A DNA stretch of 64,000 nucleotides, from positions 1,154,390 to 1,218,389 of the forward strand of contig BCHH01000002.1 of NCBI GenBank assembly GCA_001599595.1, given 5' to 3'. Source of the DNA: Beverwykella pulmonaria. Taxonomy: Eukaryota > Ascomycota > Dothideomycetes > Pleosporales > Melanommataceae. This document shows positions 10,784 through 23,400 of this stretch, in pieces. Position 1 is the first letter of the stretch; every line of letters begins with the position of its first letter. The position numbers and the translations under genes were made by a program. The notes beneath the pieces are model-generated. The model worked only from the letters and a program-made list of their open reading frames with translations. It searched no databases and was not told the origin of the DNA.

Positions 10784-12315
10784 ATGGGTCGTTTCATTCC
10801 CCTTGTCGCCTCTCTAGGCTTCCTACTTCCATTCTCCACCAATGCCAATCCTTTGGACAAGAGAGCGGCACTTGATACCTGTCTTTCAACTGCAGGCGTA
10901 CCTGTTCTCACATCCGGAAGTTCAGACTACACGCAGTCACTCAAGCCATTTAACCTCCGATTAACTTTCAAACCAGCCGCCTACGCAGTCCCAACAACAG
11001 TCAAGCACATTCAAGATGCAGTGTCCTGCGGAGCAACCAACAGCATTCAAGTCACCGCCAAATCTGGTGGGCACAGCTATGGCTCCCACGGTCTAGGTGG
11101 AGAAGACGGTCATCTGATTATCGACATGAGGAACTTCAAAGACGTCATTGTCGACCAAGCAACCAAGACAGCAGTGATCGGAACTGGAGGTCGCCTAGGA
11201 GATGTTGCAACTGCTTTGTACAAGCAGGGAAATCAGGCCATAGCACATGGTACATGCCCTGGGTGCGTCCTGCTTCCCTTCAAATCCCATACATTCCATT
11301 AACCCATCACAGTGTCGGCGTTGGTGGTCTCACTCTGCACGGCGGTTACGGCCTCATCTCGCGCTCCAAGGGCCTAACCCTTGACAACATCATCGAAGCG
11401 ACCGTCGTTCTCGCCAACAGCAGTGTAGTCACTGCCTCTGCAACCCAGAACCCCGATCTCTTCTGGGCACTCCGCGGCGCTGGCGCAGCTTTTGGAATCG
11501 TGACCAACTTCAAATTCAAAACCTTCACTGCGCCGGAATCCAACATTGTGTTCAATTACTACGTCTCCCCATCATCCGCGGCAGCACTTAGCCAGATCAT
11601 CAACGCCATGCAAGACTTCACCATGCACTCACAACCCCCGGAGCTAAACATGCGGCTCTTCCTATCCTCGTTCACCACATTCTCAGGAGTGTACTACGGG
11701 AGCCGCGCCGACTTTGACAAGATCATGCAGCCGCTACTCCAAAAGATGGGCTTGGGCAACCCCAGTGGATCTGTCTCGACGAACACATGGCTCAACACTC
11801 TGACCTCTTTCTCGAACGGCCCGCTGGAGCAAGCCAAGGTCTACGACACGCACGAGACCTTCTTCTCCAAGTCACTGATGCCCGAGTACCTTTCCCCGGC
11901 AGCCGTCGATGCACTTTCCAACTACTGGAACGCGAACGCGCGCAACAACCAACGGCAATGGTATCTCCTCTTCGATGCGCACGGCGGCAACAACTCCGCC
12001 ATTTCCTCCATCGCTAGCGATGCTACTGCGTACGCGCACCGCAACGCCACGTTCAAAATGCAGTTCTACGACCGCGTAGCATATGGGAATTACGATTCGT
12101 CCTGGTTCCCGTTCTTGAACGGTTGGGTCAAGTCCATTTCTGATGCGTCTCCGGGCGTCAACTTCGGAATGTATATTAATTATGCGGATAGTAGTTTGAG
12201 CAAGGACGAGGCGCATTCGCATTACTGGTTAAAGAATTATGATAGATTGGTGAAGATAAAGGCGGATTGGGATCCAAAAAAGACGTTTGAGGGGCCGCAG
12301 CTTGTGGGGAGTTAG
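10784..12315 (+). CDS. Secreted AA7 FAD-dependent oligosaccharide oxidase
   Basis: Exons 10784-11262 and 11313-12315 (50-nt intron, GTGCGT donor) encode 493 aa with a signal peptide. The PCMH-type FAD domain carries SGGHSYGSHGLGG (His near residue 97) and GTCPGVGVGGLTLHGGYG (Cys near residue 158). These are the His and Cys that bind FAD bicovalently in glucooligosaccharide oxidase relatives. The substrate-binding half follows, and the C-terminus has the berberine-bridge-like ending YWLKNYDRLVKIKADWDPK. Family members oxidise the reducing end of oligosaccharides to lactones with release of hydrogen peroxide. The intron splits the Gly codon right after the flavin Cys. Its divergent neighbour is a secreted lactonase-like propeller, suggesting a coupled step. 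The exact sugar is unknown. Confidence 0.9.
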
Positions 12316-12637
12316 TGGGGAATTGGTTGTGGGGTTATGCGTGATAGGATAGATGGTAGAGATTGGACTTTGGGAATTTGCTACATTATTGATGTACTTT
12401 TGAGTATTCTGCTACGTTTGTATGGAAGTGCGATTCACGCGTTTCTCTTGATCCCCCCGTTACGGCGGATTATCGGTATGGCGATTGTTCCCGGAGTGGC
12501 ATGGATTCTTCCGATGAAAATTACAGCTCCATCCTCTTTTCCAGTTCATCATGATTGCCAGACCCCCCCAACAAACCTAATGCATGTATTGCCTCATATT
12601 ACTACTCCATTACCTCCCAGAACCCTCTCCTCCCCTT
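12316..12637. other. Convergent 3' region
   Basis: 322 nt between the 3' ends of the AA7 oxidase (plus) and the secreted protein (minus). No gene seen; it should hold both polyadenylation regions. Confidence 0.5.
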
Positions 12638-13317
12638 TCAATAAGGTGCCTTAGTAACAGCATGCACCCACGTTTTCGCACAATTCGCCCCCTCGCCCTT
12701 CCACCACAACGTCCTACTACTCAACTGCCCATCGCAAATCGTCCAACCATTCGTCTCCCCACCCACACTGAGTAAATACCCTTTATCCAATCCTAGATTA
12801 CCCTCCGGCTGTGCGGCAGCGAGGAACTGGAGTTCGGAGCCGGCGACGACGGTGGTGCTGTTATACTCGTAGACGCCGATGCCGTGCGGGCCTGCGGCGG
12901 TCGTGTGCAAGGTGTTGTTGGTGAGCGTGAAATTCGGTACTGAGAGTTTGGTTAGGGGAGGGAGTGGTGGAGGGATTGTTAGGGGAAGGGGACGCACGGG
13001 AGCCGTAGCCGGGACCAATGAGGCGAAGGAGGAGGGCGGGCTGGTAGTATGGGTCCTGGGGGAGCGTAAGTACGTTGCATGCATGGGAACTCAAATTTAG
13101 GAGAGTTTGCGAAGAAGATTGTTCTGGAGTAGGCATGTGATAATGTGGGTGGACTCACGAATAACGAAGTCGCGGAAACGGCTTTTAGGTTTGAGGAATT
13201 GTAGTTTGGCTCTGGTTGGTCGGTGGTCACGAGAAGGAAATTTGTGAGTTCGGTGGGGGCGGCGGCGATGAGGAACGCGCTTCCCAAGAGAGATAGAATG
13301 GTGAGTGGGAAACGCAT
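12638..13317 (-). CDS. Small secreted protein of unknown function
   Basis: Three exons (13317-13159, 13055-12998, 12939-12638) keep phase and give 172 aa. Donors are GTGAGT and GTGCGT; introns are 103 and 58 nt. The N-terminus is a clear signal peptide (MRFPLTILSLLGSAFLIAAA). The mature part has a QPALLLRLIGPGYG motif, several N-glycosylation sequons (NYN, NFT, NNT, YNS types) and two Cys near the C-terminus (TICDGQ and ANCAKTW) that could pair. The overall look is of a fungal cell-surface or apoplastic protein. No enzyme motif is seen. The second exon is only 58 nt, so the structure should be confirmed with transcript data. Confidence 0.65.
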
Positions 13318-14242
13318 CGTGGACAGCTCAATTGCTTTGTGAAATGGTGTGAAGTGGTGTGATGTAAGGTGGGTTGGGCTGGATGATGGGAGGAGAGATG
13401 AAGCGCTTGAGAATTCTAGGAGAGGATGGAGCAATCACACTTGAGGTTGAGCAAAGGTTGAAGAAGCTCAAAAATTCAACGATAAAAGGAGAAGGCGCAA
13501 TCGAAATACAGATCATCCATGCCCAAGGCAACCTTTCCATTATTATATCTGCAACAGCCCCATGATCGCCTTTGCAGGGTGCCACAAATACCATCATAAT
13601 ACCCCTAGTTGGCTTCCTTTACCCGTCCATTCCCACTCATTTCAATCTCACCGGGCCTCTGAGCCTGGAAAGCCTTGCATGTCGATCTCAACTACAGCAG
13701 TGGTCAGCAGTAGCTGTTCCAACAAGATATGGATCGTCGTTCCGCACTTGGAAAGCCCACTCGATCGCAGCATGAGCCTTGCAAGGAAACTGATGAGAAC
13801 GAATCAGACAAGAGAGGCCAGGAGGGATCGATTGTAAGGTGGCGTGAACGACTTCGATCAGGGCGGAAGTTCCTGAAATAGAGTGCGATCGCCACATTTC
13901 ACAGCCGCGCTGCCCCATACTGGTGGCGCCAGATCTGCGCGTCCTGCAGGACTGCAGATCTTAGATCCTCGACTTCCATCACGAGGCTGCTGTCGGAGTT
14001 TGATCATTTCACAACCGATCAGCTCTACTTTTATCAACCTTCACAAGAGAAATGTAGGAAAATGGCCAGCATGGAAGAACAAAGATATGCTACATGTTCC
14101 CACCTCTAAGTGGGAACACAGGGGACATCTAATTAGAAGAATCTAAAAAGGGTTGGTAACAGGCGGGCTGGCAGGCAGATACAGTTACAGTTGTATTTAC
14201 TAGAGTAACAGCAATCCTCTTGCCCCGCCTCCGGCTTTGCGC
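13318..14242. other. Intergenic, no gene seen
   Basis: About 0.9 kb with only short frames on both strands that show no motif. This is the left edge of the accessory stretch. Confidence 0.45.
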
Positions 14243-16137
14243 ATGGACGGGCAGACAGAAGCATTCAACTTCAACACGAGCCCCCGCATCGCGTCCATTT
14301 TAGCGCATTTCCTCTGCACCTTTGGCACACGAGCTGTGGCATCCTACGAAATATCCCCACCGAAACTGTTCGCTCGCGACATCGCCGCTTATAGCGATAC
14401 GAAACTTGACCAATATCTGGCAGAGAACGAGAGGTGACGACTAGTCCTCTTGCATGCCATCGCCCTCGTAGGTTTGCTAACCCAAAGGTGCAGGATCGTC
14501 GAGGTTGAAGATCCAGAAAACCTTCCGGAAGATTTCATCCAGAGATTAAGGTATTCGCCTTCCTAGCCCACTCGCCTGCCGTCTTCATAACTATAGGCAG
14601 AGACCGGACACGCCGCGCAAGCGAAACAACTCAGCCCCATCCCATAGATCTTGATCAAGTTGCCGCTCGGCTTCAAGAGCAATTGCGTCGATCCCCCTCC
14701 ATCGCAACAACCGATCCTGAGGAAGAATATCGCGAGGATCTTCGACGCCAAACCGGGTACTACAAGATGCTTGTTGATGATGGCGGCCGGCCTTCGCACC
14801 TGCTGAGTCGGCTTGAGGATATTATTGAGAACCCTGGAGAGTGCTGCGAGATCTTGTCCTTCTGGCAAGGTAAATAGTTGAACAAGGGTGAATGGAGGGT
14901 GTTTAAAGAACAGTTGTGGAGATGGAAATATTTCAGGAGTCTGCAACGATTTGCAAGGGGGCAAAGAGGCTATGATTATTGGCGAAGCCTTTGGGACGAG
15001 GAACGAGAGATAAACAGTTTCCACTCCCCCTGGATGTCAGACCTGGGATATTCTGAAGAAGACTGGCAAAATCAATGGAAGCTAAATCAGGAATATAACA
15101 ATTATGTACGGCTCGGCGCATCGTATTTACCATGGCGACTATTCGTCAAGCGCAAAGGGCAAACAACAAGCCAGCAGGGCTTTCCAGAGTATGCTGAAGC
15201 GCTGAAAGAACGGCTGGCGAGGCATGGATTCACGCGACCATTCCAGCTCGACGAGGATGCCGCCCGGCAGGACAAGATGGCGGCCTGGGCCGAATACCTT
15301 GGCTACGAGTACTGGTGGTACGACTACTACGCAGGTATTGCCAAGAGTTACCAGTAACGGCACGACAATGCTTGGGAGAAGCTCGTTAACTCGAAGGTGC
15401 TGAGACCTGGGGATACAGAGGAAGTCATATGCAATATCGACACCGCGTTTCGGGATGCGAGTGAAGAGGAGACGGCTAAGAGGGCTATACAATCCGCTAT
15501 GTCAGCTGTGTCCTCAGCAGAGACAACTATAGCTAAATGGCGACAATCCAAACTCTCCCCGCAGACACTTCGACAACGGCTGTTGGCAGCGCGATCCAAG
15601 CTGGAGACGGCACAGGCAGAATATGAGTCACTAAAGAGACGCATTGGTTGCACTACCGAATTCATTCAGCGGACAAGGGTTTACCAGATTGCCGATAGGG
15701 ATGCGAAGCGCCATGACGTGCTACTACGATGGATGTTTCAGCAGGTTCCCTTGATTGAGGCCGAGCTGAATCTGCCAAACGAACGTGGCTCGGACAACAG
15801 AAGTAGAAAGAACGTGCTCAAACGCAACCGCGATCGATCAGAAGAGCTCGATAAAAATTTCCAAGAGCAGAGCTGCTGTAAAGGGGCGGCCAGCTCCATC
15901 AGGGACCGATTTGCTTCAACAGCCGTCAATTCTCAAGAGGGTACTGGTCAGAGACGCGATGAGCCATCTTCCAAGCGGCGAAGGCGCACTGCAACTCTCT
16001 CCCACAACGCGATGCCCAATTCAGCAGACCCACATTCACCAACCGGAACATTCAAAATCTCCAAGACCGCCCCGAAGACAGAAAGCAGCCCACAAGGTGT
16101 GCATGGCCACGCTCTTCGCCGCAGTTCCAGCATCTAG
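14243..16137 (+). pseudogene. Broken tryptophan-rich fungal protein gene (two in-frame stops)
   Basis: Two normal introns (14434-14493 and 14551-14600, the first with a GCTAACC branch) join ATG-started exon 1, a short exon 2 and a long third exon. In the third exon one frame stays coding-like from 14601 to 16137 except for TAG at 14875-14877 and TAA at 15355-15357. Sequence on both sides of each stop reads smoothly (EWRVFKEQLWRWKYF after the first, RHDNAWEKLVNSKVLRP after the second). The product would be charged, Trp-rich and helical, with a basic nuclear-localisation-like patch (SSKRRRRT). It resembles an uncharacterised fungal expanded family. Each stop differs by one C-to-T change from CAG or CAA. 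A 39-nt intron could bypass the first stop, but I found no in-phase intron for the second. Confidence 0.55.
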
Positions 16138-17479
16138 GAAAGAATAAAGAGATTAAATGCCGCAGTCACAGCCGCTACATTGGCACAGGCACCCATCCCC
16201 ACATCATCAACACTGCCAAAGAAGCACAAAGGGAAGTGAAGTCACCTTAAGGTGGCCAGTCGACGCCACACCTCGAAAGCCGTAAGTGGGTATCAAAGGA
16301 GAAGGGCCGAACTCGCTTCTAAAGGCGAACCCATACCTTAACTTAATTCAGGGTGCAAAATCTCGGCGTGTTTATAGGATGACAAAATAAACATGGATTC
16401 TCCTAATAAACCGCAAGAAAACTCTCTTGCTCCACTCAACTTTCGATCACGACCATCCGGGTGACCCAGCAAACAACCTTTCCATCCACCATCTAAGCGA
16501 AAGCATTTCCAGCAAGCTGACAGTCCAGGACTTGCTAACTCCTAGTGTTGCTTAACCTGCGCGCAAACTGCATATGTCAAAGTTACGTAGTTCTCTCCAG
16601 CCATCAACGATACTCCTAGTATGGCGCTTCCCTCCAATCGACGAAACAAGCTCGACGCAATGGACGCTCCCAACCACGCCAGTGGACTAACCATTCAATG
16701 CATGGCCGCAAGCGCTAGCGACGGACAGTCTTCAGTCTTCGAATTCGTCTTATGGATGCCTGCAATACATGAACTAAGCCAACACTCCATGCGCGCGAGA
16801 AGCATCTTTTTTTTCTTTCGGTTTTATCTTCAACTCGGGTCTTTTAGAGGCTTATCCTACGTACAGCATTCTTCGACATTGTTGAAAGTCGCTTGAACCT
16901 GGTTTGATTACCCTGCGTTGTCAACTCACCAGAGGTTCAACCTTACGCCTTGTTCTCTCTGTTCTCTCAGCCCTCAATCCATTTTATCTTTCGCAATTCT
17001 TCTCCCGGTCTCTCCCTGTAGATTTGTCATGAGGCAACTTCCCTGGTATTATTGACTCAGAGTCAACCAACGATAGATCATGCTGAAAGCGGACTGAACC
17101 CGCTCGTAGCATTTCTGCTCTAGAAAAATTGGACAAGCATCGAATATGTCTACTTTCTCTCGATGGCAGCGGGTTTAGGGTGTTGTCTTCGCTCTATATA
17201 CCTGAGGAGCATTGCGGGTCAGACGAGCGATGAACGAAAGGATCAGGCCCTGGGCCAGTGAAGCCGTACAAAATATTCGATCTCATTGGAGGTATGAGTT
17301 TGTATGAAATTCAAATTTTAAGCCACTAGATACTTCGTAATCTAAAAAGGATACCAGAAGTGGAACGGAACGGCTCACAACCGACCTTCTCGAACACCTT
17401 TAATCCGTACTGCAACCCATTCACACTCTGCTTCATCTGCTCACACTACTCCTCTCTATTTGCCGCTTCGCCCACAAGG
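16138..17479. other. Intergenic, no gene seen
   Basis: 1.3 kb between the broken gene and the 3' end of the TcB-TcC gene. A 91-codon ATG frame at 16621-16896 has no motif or homologous look and is not called. Confidence 0.45.
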
Positions 17480-20400
17480 CTAAAGGCCATTGTGCAGAAT
17501 GAACAGCGTCCCATCCTTGCTCTCGTGAATGCCCTTGTTGAATTGTTTCACGGTGGTGAGCTGGAACTCGAGCCCTTCAAATGGTGTGCCAGGAACGCCC
17601 ATGAAGTCCGGCGACCCCTTTTGCCTCATTAAGGCGTCGCCAGTTTGGACCAAGAGACCCGAAGCGGCCGCCTCCTTGCCTATCGCGCGCTCCAGCGCCT
17701 TTCCGAACACCATCCTCTGAGCCCACGGACCCCTTGCTGCGAACCGAATCTCAGACTCCGTCAGGTGCTCTGCTATCAGGGCGCGATTGCTGGTCAGCTT
17801 TGTGTAGACGCTGTCCGACAGCCCTTGAACCGCTTGCTGAGGGGTCATCGATGGATCGTAGGTCCAAGCCTCTGATTGTGCCTCCGATGAAATGATGAGG
17901 TCAGCTGTGGGAGGAGATGTTGTATCGAACCCTCCCCCTCCGCCTTTTCCGTTGGCCGCAGCGGTGCCCATGACGGTCATCGTAAAGATTGGTGCGACCA
18001 AGTTGTTCAACTGGTCGCCGACTCGAATCATACGCGCCACCTCCTTGGCGTCTGCGCCCCCGATGGTGGCGGCTACACCGTAGAGAATCCCAATTTCCGA
18101 TGGTGGGTGGATGTTCTCTAGCTCTTCGGCGAGTTCGGCCCTTGCAAGCTCCTCTTCGGTGCCCACTCGTCCCCCTTTACCCATGTAGAGCGTCTTGTCT
18201 TCCGGCGGCAGCTTTAGGATGGGTGCGTAAGGCATATTTTGTAGTACTTGCCCCATCTGCGTTGGCGTCATGATATCCCTGTACTTCAGGTAGAATGAGG
18301 TCCTGTCCAGCGACTGGGTATCGGCGAAAATTTTCTCTGGCGTCACAACGGTGATGGTGTCATCGGCAAATTCAATCGCTTGGTCGCCGCCCCCTTCGTG
18401 AAATACTTCGCTGAAATTTTCAGTGTTACGAGCATACAGGTCAGTTCCTTCGAGGTGGAAGTATTGGCCAGGGGCGCCCCCTTCGACCTCGACCGGCGCC
18501 CACTGCGGGCTGGATTGACGACCGTCCGGATCAACCAGAACGGTAGGACTGTCCTGGGCGTACACGTACAAGTTGCTGCCATCTACCAGCCCCGCGGGAT
18601 CGCACGACGTCCACCGACCCAGCCACGGAGCATAATATCTCGCACCGTGGTAGTACAGCCCGTTTTCCTCGTCCCGCTCTTTGCACGTGAAGCGATACCG
18701 TTTCGGCGTCTCGAGCTGACTGCGCACTCCCTGGTAGGACGTGCTGCCGAATGGGAAGTACTCCTCGTACGAGATGATCTGCGCCTGCTCGTCCAGCTCC
18801 AGAGCGGCAGAGCTGAGGTGATTTCCGAACTGGTAGCGGGTAATTCTTGCAGGCACTCCGCCTGGTTCACTGCCTTGGGTGCGGGTTTCCACGAGAGCAA
18901 TGCGTCTTTGTCTGGTGTCTGCAATATGCACCGTCTCGCGCTCTAGCGTCAACGTGCTCCCGTAACCGCCGTATTTGCGATAAACTTCAAAGTCGCCCAG
19001 GTAGATCCGTTCCTTCAAGACGATCGGACAGGTTTGTTCGACCGTGCCATGGCGTTCTGTAATTTTGCGTACACGTTGACCAGCGGCATTGTACACATAC
19101 CATGTTGTTTCCGGTGTTTTCTCGCCTTTAACTATCTGTCGCGAAGTAGACCGAAGTTGGTTTCTGTAATCCCACGTGAGCGATGACATGTGGGCCATAG
19201 CTGTCATGTTGCCGAGCAGTCCTGAAAGTCCGTCGTAACGGTATTTCTCAATGATGGATCCAACCGAGGTAGCACTGAGGCGATTGCTGAATTTGCCGGG
19301 TTCCAGCTGGCTTCGCTCGTTGTAGAAGTATTTGCGTATCCATCCTCGATGCCTTGGATCGCAGCCTCGATGCTTAACTGTCTGGAAGTTTCCAGTCTTG
19401 TCATAGAAATAGGTCTCGACGTAAGTTGCCATAGCGTTGCCATCACCTGGCATATTAAGACGGACGTTGGAGCTGTCAGACGCGTTGGGCGCAGTCGAAG
19501 TTGGATCCGACTTACCGTCGATCTGGCCGAGATGTTCGCGTCCTGAGGCCTCGACCAACCGGTAGGCTGCATCGTAAGTATAGTCGGCGCTGGGATCGAC
19601 ACGACGATTCCGAAAGAAGATGGTTTGTTGGGCATCGTCGCGAATGTGGGTGATGTTGCCAACTGGATCATGGGTGTAGCTTAGGTCTTGCAATAGATGG
19701 TCGGAACCGCGCCGGCGGGTTCGTAGATGGGACAGAAGAAATGTGAATGGGTCATAAGAGTAGCTGGTGCGCACGCCGTTGCCGTAGTCAATCAGTGTTC
19801 GTTGGCCCCTTGCATCATAATCAATCCTGTTGACTGTGACTGTTTTTTTCTCAGTGCATCCTGCATTAGGAACCGCCATAGTATCAGTCTCTTCGTCACG
19901 AAGCCTCGCTGTGATACTTTTCTCCAAACCTCTGGTATTGTACTCATACTTTGTGACTGTACCATCTGGCAGGACCGTTTGTATGGCGCGATTCTTTGCA
20001 TCATACGAGATGCATTGCTCGTACCTTATCTCTTCTAGTTCAACCTCTTCGTTCCAATTGATGTTTCTCCGGTACTCCTTCGTGAGTTGATGACTAGTCC
20101 GGAGAAGATTGCCCTTGAAGTCATAGAGCGGAGTGGTGGTTAACCCAGACTGGTCATTCAGGGAGATGACATGGGTCCTCGCGTTGATGACTTCCGGGTC
20201 GTCTAGGGTCTCGCCGTACAGAGTACGTTCCAACAGAATTTCTTCTCCTCGGTGGACACTCAAATGCAAGCCGACACGACGCCGAAGCTCATCATATACG
20301 CTCCTGAGACGCCGTTGTCCGCTGTCCCAAAACAAGATACCATTGCCGAGGATATCATTGATGGCCCAATTTTGGCCGTTTTCTATTCCGCTCTGGGTCA

Positions 20401-23400
20401 TGAGACCACCTAGGTAGTTGTACCTCGCCGTGGTCACCAATCGTCCCATTGCGTCATAAAGTCCATGCTGCATGCCCTGAATGTCAAGAATTGTGCTTGT
20501 CCGCACAGTCTCGATTGTTGGCTGATCAGAATCACTTCGCTGGGTCTTAATGACCTCAAGACCCACAAAGCCGCGTTGCAAGGCATCCATGAATACAATC
20601 TTTGGAGTTTCAGCGTGGCTTGCAGCCTTCTTAGCTGCGCTCTGTGATTTTCTTCCCAATTGACCATTAATCCGCTGATCGTACCAGGTAGGAAGGTAGT
20701 TCTCCTGGGGCAGATATTCAAAATAGCTACCCACGTCAGGATCGAGTTTCGGATCCGGGATGAGAACCAAATCATTTGCATCCCATGATTCTTTGCGCCA
20801 TGGATCCATAACGACTTTATTCCATGTGTGATCTGGCATCACGGTAGCTGCAACTCGCTGCAGAGGGTCATACACAACGATGGGGCTCACACCTACCCTG
20901 GTGTTATTCTCAAATCGGTGGGTTCCTGTAAAGAATGGTTCGAACTGTCTGACAGGTTTACCCTTGTTGTTGTATACTACCCAACCAGAGCCAACCCATC
21001 GTTCATTGCAAGCGTCGTTTCGCTTGCTCCGACTGCTGTGATCATCAGTATTTGCTGGATTTGTCTCGGCCTGAACCTTGCTCTGCACCGCTCGCAGAAA
21101 ACCGTCGAGGTAACTGATGGCTACAGTGATGCTGGTCTTCTGGCCATCCACAAGTTGAGATACATGAGAATTTCGAGAAATAGTTGAAGACCACATGGGA
21201 TTCGGCGCAGGATTGTTTCTGGTCTTGTAGTATGCCCAATGGTTATAGATGACGCGACTTGTTGCCATTCCAAGCAAGGAACGTAGGTGCTTCAGCGGTG
21301 CCTTAAAGTATTCGTCTATAGCTTGCTTTGACAGGTTGGGCTCGAAGTGCTCGAATGAGTCTCCCTCTGGAGCTTCTGGCTTGCCCAGGACGGCTGTGCC
21401 TACAACCAGGCCCATCACGTCGGATGAGACTGCAGACATGTTACGGTTAGGGTCCATGACCAACCACGGTGTCATGAGCCGGTAGTCTAGACCGCTGCGA
21501 ACAATTGGTTTCGTGGGATCGATATCTCTCTCTCCAGCAGTCATTCTGTTTCCCAGGGGATCAATTGTCTCCTGGAGCAAGTGGTCGTATTTATCGTACG
21601 TGACGATATAATTGATCGGCTTTTTTGGCGAACTAAAGATATCCTCTGTCCTGAAGATTCTAAAGAAATGGCGGCTGCCATGTTCGAGTTCTTGCGCTGA
21701 TGTGTCCTCCTGACCAGGTGAGAAGTAGCTTTTCGGTGTTCGAGTCCACCAGTTGCCATCTACCCCTTGGATGTATCCGCCGTTATTCAACAAGGCATCC
21801 GAGACTTCCTTCATCGTGAGTTTGCCATCTGACACGTACGACTCCTCCACCTGCTGCGGAGTCATGGCAAGTTTGAGTTTCATGTATCGGAATCCCATAG
21901 ACTGCAGCTCGCCCAGCTTCAAAGACCCGCTGAGATCGTTCTTGCGATAGAAATTCTGTGAATGCTCAAGAAGGCGTCGATGGGGGCGAGGATCGGCATT
22001 TGGTGGGCCGTCGAAACACGCATAGGGCAAGTCAAAATTGCCTGATGCTAACTTGTCGACGACAGACTGAATCCAACCAGGGGACAAAATCCGCGACGCA
22101 CTGTCTGGGTTTTGGAAGTTGTATAGCTCGTACGTGCGGGATTCTGCAGCGAGGGGTAACAACCAGTCATCTTTCGAATCAACAACATTGGTCATACTAT
22201 TTTCCGAGAACAGAGAGTAACCCTTCCTTTGTGCTTCGTGATCTTTAGGTTCGAGAAGTTTACTGGAGTCAGGATATAGGCGGCCGTAGCTCAGTGTCAC
22301 GGACTGCAACACATTCCCATAAATATCTGTTTTTAGAGTAATCGCATGGGTGATGCGGGGATCAGGAACCATTTTACCATCGACCAGGAACAATTTCCTG
22401 TCATGAGCAAACTGGACAGCTTCAAATTGTCGCATTTGGAAAATGGCATGCTGGTTCACGCTCCGAGGCTGCAGCATGTCGATAATGAAGTTACTGTGTT
22501 GGACAGAATAAGGGAGAGCTTCGCGTTCCGTTCCATCAAAACAAAAGATCTCAGAATGGATCACAGAGCCCTTCAGGACTCGGAGAGACTCCCTGATTTC
22601 TCTCGGACTCAGCTCATGCGGTACAAACTCATCACCCCCCGCTCTGACTGATGAAGGCAGGATAGAAGACCGAATTTCACGGCTCTCATTACCCTGATGG
22701 TATTCCGCTCGGAACAAATTCTCGATGGAATTAACAGGTAACTCAGCTCCAGTGTGGAACCATGTCTTGGTCAGAACCGGAGGCGATGTCGTAGCCAGAT
22801 CCCAGTTCGAACGGTCGGCGGCCCATTCGTTTGACAAAGAGTCGCTCATGAGGGCGGAGATCTCCTCAGTGTCCAAGGTCTCTACCATTCCGAAGCCGCG
22901 AAACTCTTTTTCGATTCCATCGTAATAGCCATGGTGGTACACATATTGCGTGACAAAGTGGTTCTTGCTGATGTAGTCGAAGGTGTCGGTCCTCTCCACA
23001 ACCTGGATGGGGAATGGAAGCTTGGTGATCCATGGTTCGCCGCGTGCTTTATCTGAAAGATAGAATTTCGTGGAGCTGGCGTACGTATACCGCGTTTCCG
23101 ATCCTAAATTGTTTCTTGACTTGACTAGCAAGTATGGCTTCCCAGCTTCCATGAGATCGACGTACCGCATCTGGGTTCCAACGTCTGATGCAAGATCCGA
23201 AGACCATACGAGACACGCAGTGCCTTTTCCGAGTAAATCGACAACTTGGATGTTCGTTGTATCGTTGGTTCCGGGAAACGCTTCGACTGCAAAAGCGTCT
23301 GTCCACCCATTCCCACTCTGGTTAAGATAGAACTTGGTCTCGCAACCATTCAGGTACAGAATATCCGTCGCCCCGGTACCGTCAATGTCCGCCAACCGAA

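Noticed and set aside
14870..14908. A 39-nt intron removing the first stop of the Trp-rich gene
   Set aside because: It keeps phase but is shorter than any supported intron here and would delete part of a well-formed protein segment. It also does not explain the second stop.
18380..18946. 188-codon plus-strand frame inside the TcB-TcC gene
   Set aside because: It lies opposite the RHS core, whose motifs are unmistakable on the minus strand.
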